Shown: positions 1 through 8,717, counted from the first letter of the stretch. The stretch is DNA of 24,113 nt from Bacillota bacterium (GCA_023428885.1 JAEYWQ010000425.1:1-24113), one strand, 5' to 3'. The notes: generated by a model from the letters alone, not told the origin. Program-made: numbers and translations.

Positions 1-342
1 GGTTAGTAATTTATCGTAATCTCCTGGTAATTCTCCATTGTATTCCTCCATTACAATAATGGCAGCTTTTTTTAAACTACGGGCTCGATTGTAATATCCT
101 AACCCTTCCCATAGTTTCATCAAATAATCATCATCTACGGTAGCTAAGGCTTTGATATCAGGTAAAGCGTGAATAAAACGATCAAAGTAGGCCTTTACCG
201 CTTCCACCCTTGTCTGTTGTAGCATAATCTCTGATACCCATACATAATACGGTTTGGGATTTGATCTCCACTCCAAAATTCTGGCATTTAAATCATACCA
301 ATCTAATAAAAACTCAACTGTTTCTGAGTAGTTGTATGTCAT
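1..342 (-). CDS. mutY: A/G-specific adenine DNA glycosylase MutY, N-terminal part (cut by window edge)
   Basis: MutY removes adenine mispaired with 8-oxoguanine or guanine during base excision repair in the cytoplasm. I translated 114 codons of the minus strand. They carry the family's N-terminal hallmark VSEIMLQQT (residues 36-44), in which Glu38 matches the catalytic glutamate of MutY, followed by WEGLGYYNRAR. The frame is open to the window edge and stops just before the expected helix-hairpin-helix and iron-sulfur segments, so the 3' two-thirds of the gene lies outside. The start at 342 is preferred over an in-frame ATG at 354 because GGAG lies 6 nt upstream of it. The gene is divergent from the lipoprotein at 662. 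Nth endonuclease III is a relative, but the LQQT motif and GLGYYNRAR favour MutY. The identification is firm although the gene is partial. Confidence 0.93.
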   Translation of the reverse strand, partial: MTYNYSETVEFLLDWYDLNARILEWRSNPKPYYVWVSEIMLQQTRVEAVKAYFDRFIHALPDIKALATVDDDYLMKLWEGLGYYNRARSLKKAAIIVMEEYNGELPGDYDKLLT

Positions 343-354
343 ATTTAACTCCAT

Positions 355-661
355 TCTAATATCAGTTCATCCTCATGACTTCACTTAAGAAAATCATGCA
401 CATAAGATACAAATAACAGCTCTTTGATGCATGATGAACACACTTCTAGCTGTAACTTTTAATTATACTAAACCATTATACCATAACTTAGAGGCTATTT
501 AACAATATAATTACAAAAAGAAAGAAAAAATTAAAAAAACTTTCATGAATTAAGCTAACAATTTACTAAACTTTATGGTATTATTTATATAATGCAGTAA
601 CAGTAACCATACAGTTCCTTCACCGTTACATAATAAGTTGCTTTTTTGGGGGGTCAATTTA
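355..661. promoter_or_regulatory. Divergent intergenic region with candidate promoters for mutY and the lipoprotein
   Basis: No gene is visible in this AT-rich gap. For mutY (minus) there is an extended -10 box, TGGTATAAT, whose TATAAT is the complement of 475-480, and a second TATAAT at 462-467. For the lipoprotein (plus) there is TGGTATTAT at 576-584 and TATAAT at 588-593; no good -35 is present for either, so exact starts are uncertain. ATCATGCA (393-400) and TGCATGAT (428-435) form an 8-bp inverted repeat with a 27-nt loop inside the probable mutY leader. A run of six G (648-653) is the ribosome binding site for the ATG at 662. Confidence 0.4.
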
Positions 662-1747
662 ATGTACAGTAGCAAGAATAGCCAATATACTTCAATTCAA
701 ATTTCAAACATAAGTAGAAGACTAACCATACTATTGCTATGCCTATTGATTCTTTTACTTAGCGGATGTGCCAAAGAAAAGAATGCAAAGGATACTGTTA
801 ACATTGATCAAAGCACAACGGAGACCAGTCAAACAGTTACAGCAACACCAACCATAAAACCAACACCAACTTCTAAGCCCTCTGCCTCTATCACCATCGG
901 CGAAGAGCTTACAGTTGCCGATGCACAGGCTATACTAGAAGAGCGCTTGGACACTACCAAGTACAGCCTTGATCTATTATCACAATCAATTGACATTGAT
1001 GGTACATCCTTTATCGCCTTTCTTGCTTCTGAGGATTCCATCCCTCTTGAACCTGTTTTAATCGTAAATAAGTATAGTGGAAAGATTTCTTGTTTATCCA
1101 AGGAAGGAAAAACCATAGCATTCAATAACTTTCCTATGAACCAGCAAGAGGAAACCATAGCCCTTGATTGGAATGGTACCTTTTATATGCGAGATAAATA
1201 TGAACGTATTGTTAGTACACTTGAGTTAGTACAGAATGATAACTCCTCCTTTGAATTTTTTGTTCAATCTATAGATAACTTAACTACCTATAACTTAGCG
1301 GGGATAGGACACATTGACAACGATAATGCAATCTTTACAAGTGAAGATGGTAAAGAGCTTATGTTTATGATGGCGGAGGATTCTATCACATTATTTGATA
1401 ATCAAGTATTTACTAAGAGTGGATTAGGAATTAGCGGAACATATTATTTTGCCACTTCTGAAAGCTCCAACAACTTAAAAATAACAAAAGAGCAAGCCTA
1501 TGACCTGATCCTTGCTCTATCCACGGCAGATACTAAGCTCCCTGCCAATATTTCCGAATACACACTTAACCTTAGCGATAATGTTATCTTGATTCAGGAT
1601 CGTATCTGTTATGAGGTTGGTGCCTATGCACAGCTTGAAGGTCATGATGTCTTAATGACCACTTTCTATGTCTCGGTGGATGGTAATGTAATCTTTGAAT
1701 ATGATACAGTATCAAAGAATACTTATACTACCATAACACTGAATTAA
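662..1747 (+). CDS. Lipoprotein of unknown function with Thr/Pro-rich linker
   Basis: The product is a 361-residue secreted lipoprotein that I cannot assign to a named family. After a basic N-terminus comes a hydrophobic segment ending in the lipobox LLSGC, with the lipidated cysteine at residue 36. A Thr/Pro/Lys-rich spacer follows (around residues 65-80), as is common between membrane anchor and folded domain. The rest looks like two similar alpha/beta modules. Each begins with a helix (TVADAQAILEE; ITKEQAYDLI) and ends with strands around a Gly/Asp turn (VNKYSGKIS; VSVDGNVIFEY), loosely like PepSY-type modules; that resemblance is only suggestive. The ATG at 662 is chosen over the in-frame TTG at 638 because the G6 ribosome binding site (648-653) lies 8 nt before it. 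The gene is alone on the plus strand and ends in a terminator. It probably acts on the outer face of the membrane. Confidence 0.8.
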   Translation: MYSSKNSQYTSIQISNISRRLTILLLCLLILLLSGCAKEKNAKDTVNIDQSTTETSQTVTATPTIKPTPTSKPSASITIGEELTVADAQAILEERLDTTKYSLDLLSQSIDIDGTSFIAFLASEDSIPLEPVLIVNKYSGKISCLSKEGKTIAFNNFPMNQQEETIALDWNGTFYMRDKYERIVSTLELVQNDNSSFEFFVQSIDNLTTYNLAGIGHIDNDNAIFTSEDGKELMFMMAEDSITLFDNQVFTKSGLGISGTYYFATSESSNNLKITKEQAYDLILALSTADTKLPANISEYTLNLSDNVILIQDRICYEVGAYAQLEGHDVLMTTFYVSVDGNVIFEYDTVSKNTYTTITLN

Positions 1748-1767
1748 GAATAGTAAAATGAAATTTT

Positions 1768-1813
1768 AAAAGGATATTGCTATAGCTTTTCGCTCATAGC
1801 AATATCCTTTTTT
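1768..1813. terminator. Bidirectional intrinsic terminator between the lipoprotein and tgpA-like genes
   Basis: A perfect 16-bp inverted repeat (1768-1783 with 1796-1811) and a 12-nt loop are followed by TTTTTT on the plus strand. The A-rich left side supplies a U-run for minus-strand transcripts too. It sits 20 nt after the lipoprotein stop and 9 nt after the stop of the convergent transglutaminase gene, so it can end both. Confidence 0.9.
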
Positions 1814-1821
1814 ATACTGAT

Positions 1822-4221
1822 CTAGAGTCCTTTCACCCGACCACTTTGTAGCAAAAACACTCTCATTTTGAGGTACTTAACCCTCTCTAGTGAATCACGA
1901 ACCTCTCTAAATATCTCTGTTCGAATCAATTCAACTTTTTGCTGTTCTTCTTGACTCAGATCCTCATCATTATATCGTAGGCGTAAGAAGATTTGCTCAA
2001 GATAAGCTAAATTCTTTTCTTGATTAGAAAGCCTTGATCTCATATAAGCCATGTATTCACAAAAAGTCTCACCCTGCTTTATCTTTCGATCACTGTAACT
2101 AAAAACAGAAAGCAATACGCAAATATCTAAATATACTTTTTGATTCGTGGAAGCTTCTTTGTATTGTTTATTTCGATAAACCTGCTTTAGCAACAGATAA
2201 AGTGGAATCGCAAGACAGAGTATTATGATGATTGCTACTAATACAATAATTACACTTTGATAAGCCAGTTTTCTTTCTTGATTTTGAATCTCTCGTGCAT
2301 GTCTTGCTTCCTCATCCTCTTCTCCTCCAATAACGATAGATGAAGGTGGCACTGGCGCCTTACCTACTGTATCACTTTGCGCCGTCCAAGGATTATATCT
2401 CTTACTCACATAAGTCGGTGTAGGCTCGAATGGAAGCCAGCCGATTCCTTCGATATAAGCCTCCACCCATGCATGTGCATTGCGATGTGTTGCATTCAAG
2501 CGATATCGATCTTGCTGATTCGTGGTATCCACGCAAAATCCCTGCACATACCGTGTTGGTACCCCGATGCACCTAGCCATAATAGCAAAGCTCGTTGCAT
2601 AATATGTACAGTAACCCTCCTTAGATGTAAATAGCAAATAATCAATGAGATCCTCACCCTCCGGTGGTTGACTTGGCTTGGTTGTATATGAATAGGTGGA
2701 AAGAAAATCCTCAAGAGCCAATAACTTTTCATAGTCACTTTCATAGTCCTTTGTAATCTCCACTGCCAAATCCGAAACACGTTTTGGTAGCTCTGCATAG
2801 ACGTTCATATAATGTTCTTTGATATAGTTTGATCTCTGATATAAGAGCTCCTCAAGATTTTCTGGAACGTCAGAATTACTTAAGATTGATATACTCTTAA
2901 GATACTTTCGAAACTCCACACGATCGAAATCATTATCTTGCCGATAGTCAAATTGAGTTTGATTTTTTATCAATTGATTTAAATATTGGCTTCCAAGGTT
3001 TAGTTGAATGTAAGAAGAACGATACTTGGTTTCATTTCCCTGAGCATCATCAAAACGGAAATTAGCTGTAGTATCTTGATAACCATCTGATACCTTATAT
3101 GGTTGTATTAAGGTGGTCTTTAGAGGATAAAACAAAGCTTTCGTTGTAATATCTTGATACTCAATGTTAAAACTGCGCGCTTTATAGTAATTTTTACTAT
3201 TCTTATCCGTGATCCCTTCCCTTTGAAGTGCATAGGCAAACTCATATAGATCATATTCATACTCTTTGGCCTGGCTTAAGTATTCCTCATCCTCCTTCAC
3301 ATAGGTCCATTCTCTACCATTGAATTCATTCTTGATATTACCTAATAAATAAATATTTGCAGTCTGAGTCGAGGTCAGCTCTACAATCAAAGCAAGGCTA
3401 TCTTCCACCTCAAGACTACCTCCAACAGATCCATCTTCGGTATACCCAGCAAAATTAAGAGAAAACTCAGCTTTTTCTGGATGTAGCCATAAATCAATGT
3501 CCTCTCCCCAGCCCTCTACCATATTCTTGATATTCTTCCAGCAGCTCTTAAAAAACTCCCACTGAATTGGTTCCTTTTTAGCTGGTAAGATCAATAATGT
3601 TATGGTCATTAATAGAGCAAAAGGCATAAGAAAGGTCATAACCTTAACACCTTTGTTCTGAAATGAAGTGTAGAAGATATTAAGTCTACCTTCCATGATG
3701 CTCATTAATATATAGGTTAAGAAGCAGCAAACACTAAGCTTTGAGATTTCATATCCGCTGACTGTAATTGCGATTAGAATAACAAATAAAGCTACTGCTA
3801 CCAAAAGCCGCAACCTATAACGATTTAAGATAAGGTAACACGGTATTGATATCACAGACAAGAAGATACTTATCGTTATGAGGGAGTAGAGAAAGGATTT
3901 GCTAGCTGCCCCATATCTCAATGTGCTAGATAACCAATTAAGGTATTTCTTAGCCTCATAAACGATTGGATAATTCGTAAATTGAATCACAGCATATAGG
4001 ATAATTGCTGTCAGAACAAATACGATATAAGGTATAATATTCTTTTTGTTTTGATCAAAGCTTCGGATCAGAATAACCCATACCAAAGGAAGTACTAAAA
4101 TCAAAGCATCTCGGGTCTCCAATTCATAGTAATGATTCATTATTTTTAGTATGCCTACCATCAATAGCCAGTTTAAGCAGCAAGTGTAGGCGTGTTGTTT
4201 CAATAATTCCTTGATATCCAT
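1822..4221 (-). CDS. TgpA-like membrane transglutaminase-domain protein
   Basis: This 799-residue protein has an N-terminal membrane region with about six or seven hydrophobic segments (roughly residues 15-215). A large extracytoplasmic part follows, with a transglutaminase-like cysteine protease fold at about 490-605, then one more membrane segment (about 655-680) and a cytoplasmic tail with a DUF4129-like look. The catalytic set is visible: Cys538 in KEGYCTYYA, His583 in NAHAWVEAY and Glu599 in GWLPFEPTP. An Asp is commoner at the third site, but as I recall Glu is usual in clostridial relatives. The start is supported by AGGAGG five bases before the ATG. It is the last gene of a moxR-DUF58-tgpA operon, a widespread arrangement; the family is linked to cell-envelope or secreted-protein processing, and no substrate is evident here. 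The architecture is clear and the biological role is open. Confidence 0.9.
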   Translation of the reverse strand: MDIKELLKQHAYTCCLNWLLMVGILKIMNHYYELETRDALILVLPLVWVILIRSFDQNKKNIIPYIVFVLTAIILYAVIQFTNYPIVYEAKKYLNWLSSTLRYGAASKSFLYSLITISIFLSVISIPCYLILNRYRLRLLVAVALFVILIAITVSGYEISKLSVCCFLTYILMSIMEGRLNIFYTSFQNKGVKVMTFLMPFALLMTITLLILPAKKEPIQWEFFKSCWKNIKNMVEGWGEDIDLWLHPEKAEFSLNFAGYTEDGSVGGSLEVEDSLALIVELTSTQTANIYLLGNIKNEFNGREWTYVKEDEEYLSQAKEYEYDLYEFAYALQREGITDKNSKNYYKARSFNIEYQDITTKALFYPLKTTLIQPYKVSDGYQDTTANFRFDDAQGNETKYRSSYIQLNLGSQYLNQLIKNQTQFDYRQDNDFDRVEFRKYLKSISILSNSDVPENLEELLYQRSNYIKEHYMNVYAELPKRVSDLAVEITKDYESDYEKLLALEDFLSTYSYTTKPSQPPEGEDLIDYLLFTSKEGYCTYYATSFAIMARCIGVPTRYVQGFCVDTTNQQDRYRLNATHRNAHAWVEAYIEGIGWLPFEPTPTYVSKRYNPWTAQSDTVGKAPVPPSSIVIGGEEDEEARHAREIQNQERKLAYQSVIIVLVAIIIILCLAIPLYLLLKQVYRNKQYKEASTNQKVYLDICVLLSVFSYSDRKIKQGETFCEYMAYMRSRLSNQEKNLAYLEQIFLRLRYNDEDLSQEEQQKVELIRTEIFREVRDSLERVKYLKMRVFLLQSGRVKGL

Positions 4222-4233
4222 ATGCGCCTCCTG

Positions 4234-5421
4234 CTAACCTTCTAAGATGGAAGTTATATCTTCCTCAGATGGAATGTGTATAAATGTTATCTTATTATCC
4301 AGTTTATCCTGAATGTGAGATGTAGGCTCATCACCAATATAGATGACCACAAGATCATTTCCCAAGCGTACATTGTTATAACAAGCTCGAACTAAATCTT
4401 CATCTAAACAGTGAGTAAGCACAACCTGGTACATTCGATTCTGAAGTATTCGATTGGAATATTCCATTAACTGCTCAGTTGAACTTTTCGCCCTAAAATA
4501 AATTTCAGTACATAATTCAAACAAACGGTCAAAGTCATTCTTCTTAATAACATTCATGTAGCTTATGTTTTTATTATCATAGATTACCTTGATTGGTGTA
4601 TTGTTACGATAATAGAACTCACTAATAGATAGGAAAGTTTCAATCATCTTATCTTCTAGGATAAAACGCTCTCGTTCTCCAATCTCCTTCTTACGAAAAT
4701 CCATAGTTATAACGATTTCTGTTTTAGGTTCCTCTGTATACTTTCGCACCATCAGCTTGTTTTGCCTTGCAGCCGTCTTCCAATGAATCATCTTTCGAGA
4801 ATCTCCAGGGACAAAGTTTCTTACTTCCACATCTGGAACTCTTTGATCTACCACAGGATTATACTTCTGTGTTTTTCCTTCCGACTCAGTCACAATCTTT
4901 AGATTCTTCAATCGTATAACCCTTGGTAAAACCTTTACCGTGATTGGGGAAGGAGCAAGATACTTCATCTCAAACAAGTTCAAGTAATCAGTAACATAAA
5001 CATATTCAGCTCCCACAAGATACTCACCACGATAAAAGCAAGAAAGGGTTGTTTCTTGTTCGAATCGGTCACCAGGAAGTAAACAATGGCTGGTATCAGA
5101 AGTAACATTCTCCACCTTAGAATAATCTTCTTTAAAGGTTACTCTAACATTGGTGAAGGCAAGGAAATCTTCATTAGATAATATAAACTGATAGGGAACA
5201 TGTTCTCCTTTCACCACGGTCTTATGATCAATCAACTGATAAACACGAAATCGAAAGTATACATAGGCAAGGTAAATTAAGGATATTACAGGGATTAAAA
5301 GACTAAAGTAAAATAACCCATAACTAACATAACCACCATAATAGCTGCCAAACACGCCTGTAAGTATAATAAACAGTAACATAATTAATCGATTTCTATG
5401 TAGGAACAACTTCTCTTTCAT
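4234..5421 (-). CDS. DUF58 domain membrane protein
   Basis: This 395-residue protein has two N-terminal hydrophobic segments (about residues 12-30 and 33-55), a beta-rich middle, and the DUF58 signature VRNFVPGDSRKMIHWKTAAR at about 200-219 followed by KLMVRKYTEEP. The C-terminal half resembles a von Willebrand A fold: a strand with MDFRK at about 240-245, and alternating strands and helices to the end. DUF58 proteins almost always accompany a MoxR ATPase and often a transglutaminase protein, and they are thought to work with the ATPase as a membrane-bound assembly or metal-binding partner. Spacing agrees with one transcript: 15 bp from moxR and 12 bp before the tgpA-like gene. AGAGG lies five bases before the ATG. 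The family is secure; its biochemical activity is unknown. Confidence 0.92.
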   Translation of the reverse strand: MKEKLFLHRNRLIMLLFIILTGVFGSYYGGYVSYGLFYFSLLIPVISLIYLAYVYFRFRVYQLIDHKTVVKGEHVPYQFILSNEDFLAFTNVRVTFKEDYSKVENVTSDTSHCLLPGDRFEQETTLSCFYRGEYLVGAEYVYVTDYLNLFEMKYLAPSPITVKVLPRVIRLKNLKIVTESEGKTQKYNPVVDQRVPDVEVRNFVPGDSRKMIHWKTAARQNKLMVRKYTEEPKTEIVITMDFRKKEIGERERFILEDKMIETFLSISEFYYRNNTPIKVIYDNKNISYMNVIKKNDFDRLFELCTEIYFRAKSSTEQLMEYSNRILQNRMYQVVLTHCLDEDLVRACYNNVRLGNDLVVIYIGDEPTSHIQDKLDNKITFIHIPSEEDITSILEG

Positions 5422-5436
5422 AGCAACCTCTTTTCT

Positions 5437-6384
5437 CTAAGAAAAATCGCGCAAGATCGGTATCGTAACTTTCATCAGGATACTCTTTAAAATATGTTCT
5501 GGTGTAATCTTATTCATCTTTGCTTCCATAGACTCAACAAAGCGATGACATAAGACAGGATAGATTACACTAAGTACATCATCTGGTATCACATAAGCAC
5601 GTTCTTTTAGATATGCTGTAGCTTGAGCCGCACGAATTAATGCAAGCGTAGCACGTGGACTAGCACCAAGAGTCAGATGTTCGTCTTTACGAGTCGCTTC
5701 CACGACATCAACAATAAAGTTAATTACATCATCATGCACCTTAATCTTTGAAACCTCTTCTTGCATGGTGATGATATCTTCTTTTTCCATAATTGCTTGA
5801 AGCTTATCCACCCGCTCTGACCTCAGAAACTTCTGTGCCATAACTTTTTCATTGGCTGCTGATGGGTAACCCAATGAAATTTTCATAAGGAAACGATCCA
5901 GTTGAGCCTCTGGTAAATTATATGTTCCCATAAAATCAATCGGGTTTTGCGTTGCAATTACCATGAATGGACTTTCCAACGGATATATAACCATATCTAC
6001 GGTTATTTGCTTCTCTTCCATTGCCTCTAATAAGCTTGCTTGTGTCTTTGGTGCAGTACGATTAATCTCATCTGCTAAAACAATATTATTCATTACAGCA
6101 CCTTTTTGATATTCAAAGGCTCCCTCTTTCATATTATAAATGGATAAGCCAGTAATATCGCTCGGAAGTGTATCAGGTGTAAATTGAATTCTTCCGAAGC
6201 TGCAGTTAATTGATTTTGCTATTGCATTCGCAAGCGTAGTCTTACCTACCCCTGGTACATCTTCCAATAACAGATGCCCCCCTGCTAACAGCGTTGTAAC
6301 TGCAAATGTTACTTTTTCTTCTTTTCCGACCAATACAGAATTAATTTGCTGAATTAATTGATTCGCTTTCATGACATTGCTCAT
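5437..6384 (-). CDS. MoxR-family AAA+ ATPase
   Basis: This is a 315-residue AAA+ ATPase of the MoxR group, a chaperone-like factor thought to act on the partner DUF58/VWA protein. Visible motifs are Walker A DVPGVGKT (42-49), Walker B IVLADEINR (101-109), a sensor-1 segment ATQNP (144-148) and the LDRF arginine-finger region (162-165). The C-terminal lid carries TLGASPRATLALIRAAQ. The ATG at 6384 is preferred over the in-frame ATG at 6405 because an AAGGGGG Shine-Dalgarno sequence overlaps the extra codons and stands about 7 nt before the later start. It heads the operon, with DUF58 15 bp downstream and then the transglutaminase gene. Length and motifs are normal for the family. Confidence 0.95.
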   Translation of the reverse strand: MSNVMKANQLIQQINSVLVGKEEKVTFAVTTLLAGGHLLLEDVPGVGKTTLANAIAKSINCSFGRIQFTPDTLPSDITGLSIYNMKEGAFEYQKGAVMNNIVLADEINRTAPKTQASLLEAMEEKQITVDMVIYPLESPFMVIATQNPIDFMGTYNLPEAQLDRFLMKISLGYPSAANEKVMAQKFLRSERVDKLQAIMEKEDIITMQEEVSKIKVHDDVINFIVDVVEATRKDEHLTLGASPRATLALIRAAQATAYLKERAYVIPDDVLSVIYPVLCHRFVESMEAKMNKITPEHILKSILMKVTIPILRDFS

Positions 6385-6470
6385 AAAGCAACCCCCTTGC
6401 ATCATATTTTACTTTTGCTTACCTTCCAACTGCTTCTGCCTTTCCCTTAGGCAATCATTTGTATCTAATA

Positions 6471-6476
6471 ATTATA
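6471..6476 (-). promoter_or_regulatory. Candidate -10 box for the moxR operon
   Basis: On the minus strand TATAAT occurs 87 nt upstream of the chosen moxR start, in an AT-rich stretch. No convincing -35 hexamer is seen 16-18 nt upstream, so this is a weak call. A small inverted repeat (GCCT/AGGC) lies in the intervening leader near 6440. Confidence 0.3.
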
Positions 6477-6532
6477 CCTTATTATGGAATAAATGTATAT
6501 GTTTTACTTACAGCAAAATTTGTATTTTTAGC

Positions 6533-6565
6533 AATAAAAAACTGAGTGAAGATCTTCACTCAGTT
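6533..6565 (-). terminator. Intrinsic terminator of htpG
   Basis: The hairpin has 12-bp arms (6538-6549 and 6554-6565) around GATC, forming a perfect palindrome. On the minus strand it is followed by TTTTTTATT. It begins 9 nt after the htpG stop codon and separates htpG from the moxR operon. Confidence 0.92.
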
Positions 6566-6574
6566 TGCCTATTT

Positions 6575-8521
6575 TTATTTTGTTAATAACAACATGATTT
6601 CATTGCTGCGTTCCACGAACTTTGTCATAGCTTCTGGAGATAGAGGCTTATGGCTAATCATCGCTAGATCATACAACTGCTCACAAAGCATGCTTGTATT
6701 TGCATCTTCTTCATGACTTAGTACATAATCTACCAAAGGATGATTTGCATTCAAGACTAGAGTTTCAGAGTTGCCAAATGCAGATGGGTCCATACCATAC
6801 ATATTGTACATCTTCATCATGTCTTGCATTCTACGGCTTTCCTCAGATAAGGTAATCAAGGAAGATACTTTCTCATTCTTTAACTTCAATACCTTAACAT
6901 CTAACTTGTCATTGTGTAAAACCTTCTGGAACAACTTTGTTAAGCTTTCTTTCTTTGTTTCAAGCTCCTTTTCATCAGCTTCATGAACAAAGTTATCATT
7001 CACATCTGCATCAATACGAACAAAACGAACTTTATCATTTGCTTGCTCTAATTGAGTGATGAACGGAGAATCAATGTTATGTGTCAATAAGATTGCGTCC
7101 ATACCTTCTTGCTTAAACATATTAATATACTGAGATTGTTGAACTGCATCAGTCACATAATAAACAGGAGTTTTCTTTACTTCTTTCTCCTCTTTTTTAT
7201 CCTCAGTAGCTTCTTCTACCACCTCTGCTGCTTGAACATCCTCAGTCTTTGTATTAGCAACATACTCGTTTAAGGTTAGGTATTTGTTATCTAAGTTCTT
7301 AAAGATAATGAAATCCTTCATCTTATCACGGAATTTATCATCCTTTAAACAACCAAACTTAATAAATGGACTGATATCATCCCAGAACTTCTCATAGCTT
7401 TCTCTCTCTACCTTGTATAAACCAGAGAGCTTATCTGCAACCTTTTTGGTGATATAGTCAGAAATCTTTTTCACAAAACCATCGTTTTGTAATGCACTAC
7501 GAGAAACATTTAGAGGTAGGTCTGGACAGTCAATCACACCCTTAAGCAATAATAAGAATTCAGGAATTACTTCCTTAATGTTATCTGCAATAAATACCTG
7601 ATTACTGTATAGCTTAATCTTTCCTTCAATACTATCATACTCTGTATTAATCTTAGGGAAGTATAAGATACCTTTTAGGTTGAATGGATAATCCATGTTC
7701 AAATGAATCCAGAATAATGGCTCTTTGTAATCATGGAATACGTTACGATAAAATTCCTTGTAATCATCCTCTGTACAATCATTTGGATGTTTGGTCCAAA
7801 GAGGAGTTGGGTTATTAATTGGCTTTGGGCCTTCTTTTGTTTCTTCTTCGCCGTCCACAACTTCTTTCTTCTCTTCTTTTAATGCTGCATTGGCATTCTC
7901 AAAGAAGATTGGAACAGGCATAAAGGAACAATATTTTTCAATGATTTCTCTTGCACGATATTCATTGGAGAACTCATAGCTATCTTCATTCAAATATAGG
8001 GTTATCTTAGTACCTCGATCAAGTTTATCTCCTTCACCCATCTCGAAGCTAGTTCCTTCTTCCGACTCCCAGATGACCGCTTTCGCATCCTTTTGCCATG
8101 ATAAGCTTTCAATAGTTACCTTATGGGCAACCATGAAGGCAGAATAGAAACCTAAACCGAAGTGACCAATAATCTGATCCTCATTTGTCTTATCTTTATA
8201 TTTTGCTAAGAAATCTTGTGCTCCCGAGAAAGCAATCTGATTAATGTATTCTTTTACTTCGCTCTCGGTCATACCAATACCATTATCGATAAAGGTCAGT
8301 GTCTTTTCTTCAGGGTTTACGATCACTTCTACCTTTAATTCATCGCCTTCTGGAATGGAGTATTCACCTATCATTTCTAATTTCTTAAGTTTTGTAATCG
8401 CATCACAACTGTTGGAGATTAACTCACGGAAGAAAATATCATGGTCTGAGTAAAGCCATTTCTTAATGATTGGGAAGATATTCTCGGAATTAATTGATAA
8501 ATTACCTTTTTCCATACTCAT
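6575..8521 (-). CDS. htpG: Molecular chaperone HtpG (bacterial Hsp90)
   Basis: HtpG is the ATP-dependent cytosolic Hsp90 chaperone; it helps refold and stabilise client proteins as a dimer. The 648-residue product has the GHKL ATPase domain at the N-terminus (RELISNSCDA, then FIDNGIGMT, then GHFGLGFYSAFMVAH, the latter forming the ATP lid). The middle domain includes LPLNVSRSALQ, and a C-terminal dimerisation domain ends MLLLTK. A charged Glu/Lys-rich stretch near residues 455-475 is a variable insertion. Length is slightly above the E. coli protein's. The ATG at 8521 has GAAGGAG 8 nt upstream, better placed than the GTG at 8530. The gene is monocistronic, with its own terminator, promoter and a CIRCE operator, so heat-inducible repression by HrcA is expected. 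Confidence 0.98.
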   Translation of the reverse strand: MSMEKGNLSINSENIFPIIKKWLYSDHDIFFRELISNSCDAITKLKKLEMIGEYSIPEGDELKVEVIVNPEEKTLTFIDNGIGMTESEVKEYINQIAFSGAQDFLAKYKDKTNEDQIIGHFGLGFYSAFMVAHKVTIESLSWQKDAKAVIWESEEGTSFEMGEGDKLDRGTKITLYLNEDSYEFSNEYRAREIIEKYCSFMPVPIFFENANAALKEEKKEVVDGEEETKEGPKPINNPTPLWTKHPNDCTEDDYKEFYRNVFHDYKEPLFWIHLNMDYPFNLKGILYFPKINTEYDSIEGKIKLYSNQVFIADNIKEVIPEFLLLLKGVIDCPDLPLNVSRSALQNDGFVKKISDYITKKVADKLSGLYKVERESYEKFWDDISPFIKFGCLKDDKFRDKMKDFIIFKNLDNKYLTLNEYVANTKTEDVQAAEVVEEATEDKKEEKEVKKTPVYYVTDAVQQSQYINMFKQEGMDAILLTHNIDSPFITQLEQANDKVRFVRIDADVNDNFVHEADEKELETKKESLTKLFQKVLHNDKLDVKVLKLKNEKVSSLITLSEESRRMQDMMKMYNMYGMDPSAFGNSETLVLNANHPLVDYVLSHEEDANTSMLCEQLYDLAMISHKPLSPEAMTKFVERSNEIMLLLTK

Positions 8522-8579
8522 GAAAAACACTCCTTCTTTCCACAGTGACTAAACTGTCACCTTTATTTTGATGTATACT

Positions 8580-8608
8580 ATCATAATACTGTGTTTTTAA
8601 AAAGTCAA
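8580..8608 (-). promoter_or_regulatory. htpG promoter (sigma-A type)
   Basis: On the minus strand TTGACT (complement of 8603-8608), a 17-nt spacer and TATGAT (complement of 8580-8585) form a near-consensus housekeeping promoter about 60 nt before the htpG start. The leader contains a short GTGAC/GTCAC inverted repeat (8545-8549 and 8556-8560). Confidence 0.85.
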
Positions 8609-8615
8609 GTAAAAA

Positions 8616-8642
8616 TTAGCACTCAATAAACTTGAGTGCTAA
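8616..8642. promoter_or_regulatory. CIRCE operator (HrcA binding site) upstream of htpG
   Basis: TTAGCACTC, nine bases, then GAGTGCTAA matches the CIRCE consensus at all 18 conserved positions. CIRCE is bound by the HrcA repressor, which usually controls dnaK and groE operons. Here it lies 7 bp upstream of the -35 box of the htpG promoter, so bound HrcA would contact the region where RNA polymerase sits. The nearest other gene (DUF5721-like) ends at 8718 and points the same way, so htpG is the only plausible target. Confidence 0.96.
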
Positions 8643-8652
8643 CAGATGAAAT

Positions 8653-8694
8653 CATAATAAAAATTCTAACTCTCTCCTGAATGATCAGGATAGA
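8653..8694 (-). terminator. Possible terminator after the GH13-like/traX/DUF5721 operon
   Basis: A 10-bp stem with one mismatch (8671-8680 with 8685-8694) and a 4-nt loop lies 24 nt after the stop of the gene at 8718. On the minus strand the hairpin is followed, after seven bases, by TTTTTATT. The T-run is displaced, so this is a moderate call. Confidence 0.45.
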
Positions 8695-8717
8695 TGGCTC
8701 CTTGCATATCGTACAAA

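Noticed and set aside
638..661. In-frame TTG start giving eight extra residues to the first lipoprotein
   Set aside because: The G6 ribosome binding site lies within these codons and is correctly spaced for the ATG at 662; the lipoprotein signal is normal from there.
1822..4221. Loss of catalytic Asp in the transglutaminase triad (Glu599 instead)
   Set aside because: Glu can replace Asp at this position and, as I recall, commonly does so in clostridial relatives; Cys538 and His583 are intact, so this is not evidence of inactivation.
8542..8560. Short inverted repeat in the htpG leader as a possible RNA thermometer
   Set aside because: The stem is only five base pairs and does not cover the ribosome binding site, so it cannot be supported as a thermosensor.
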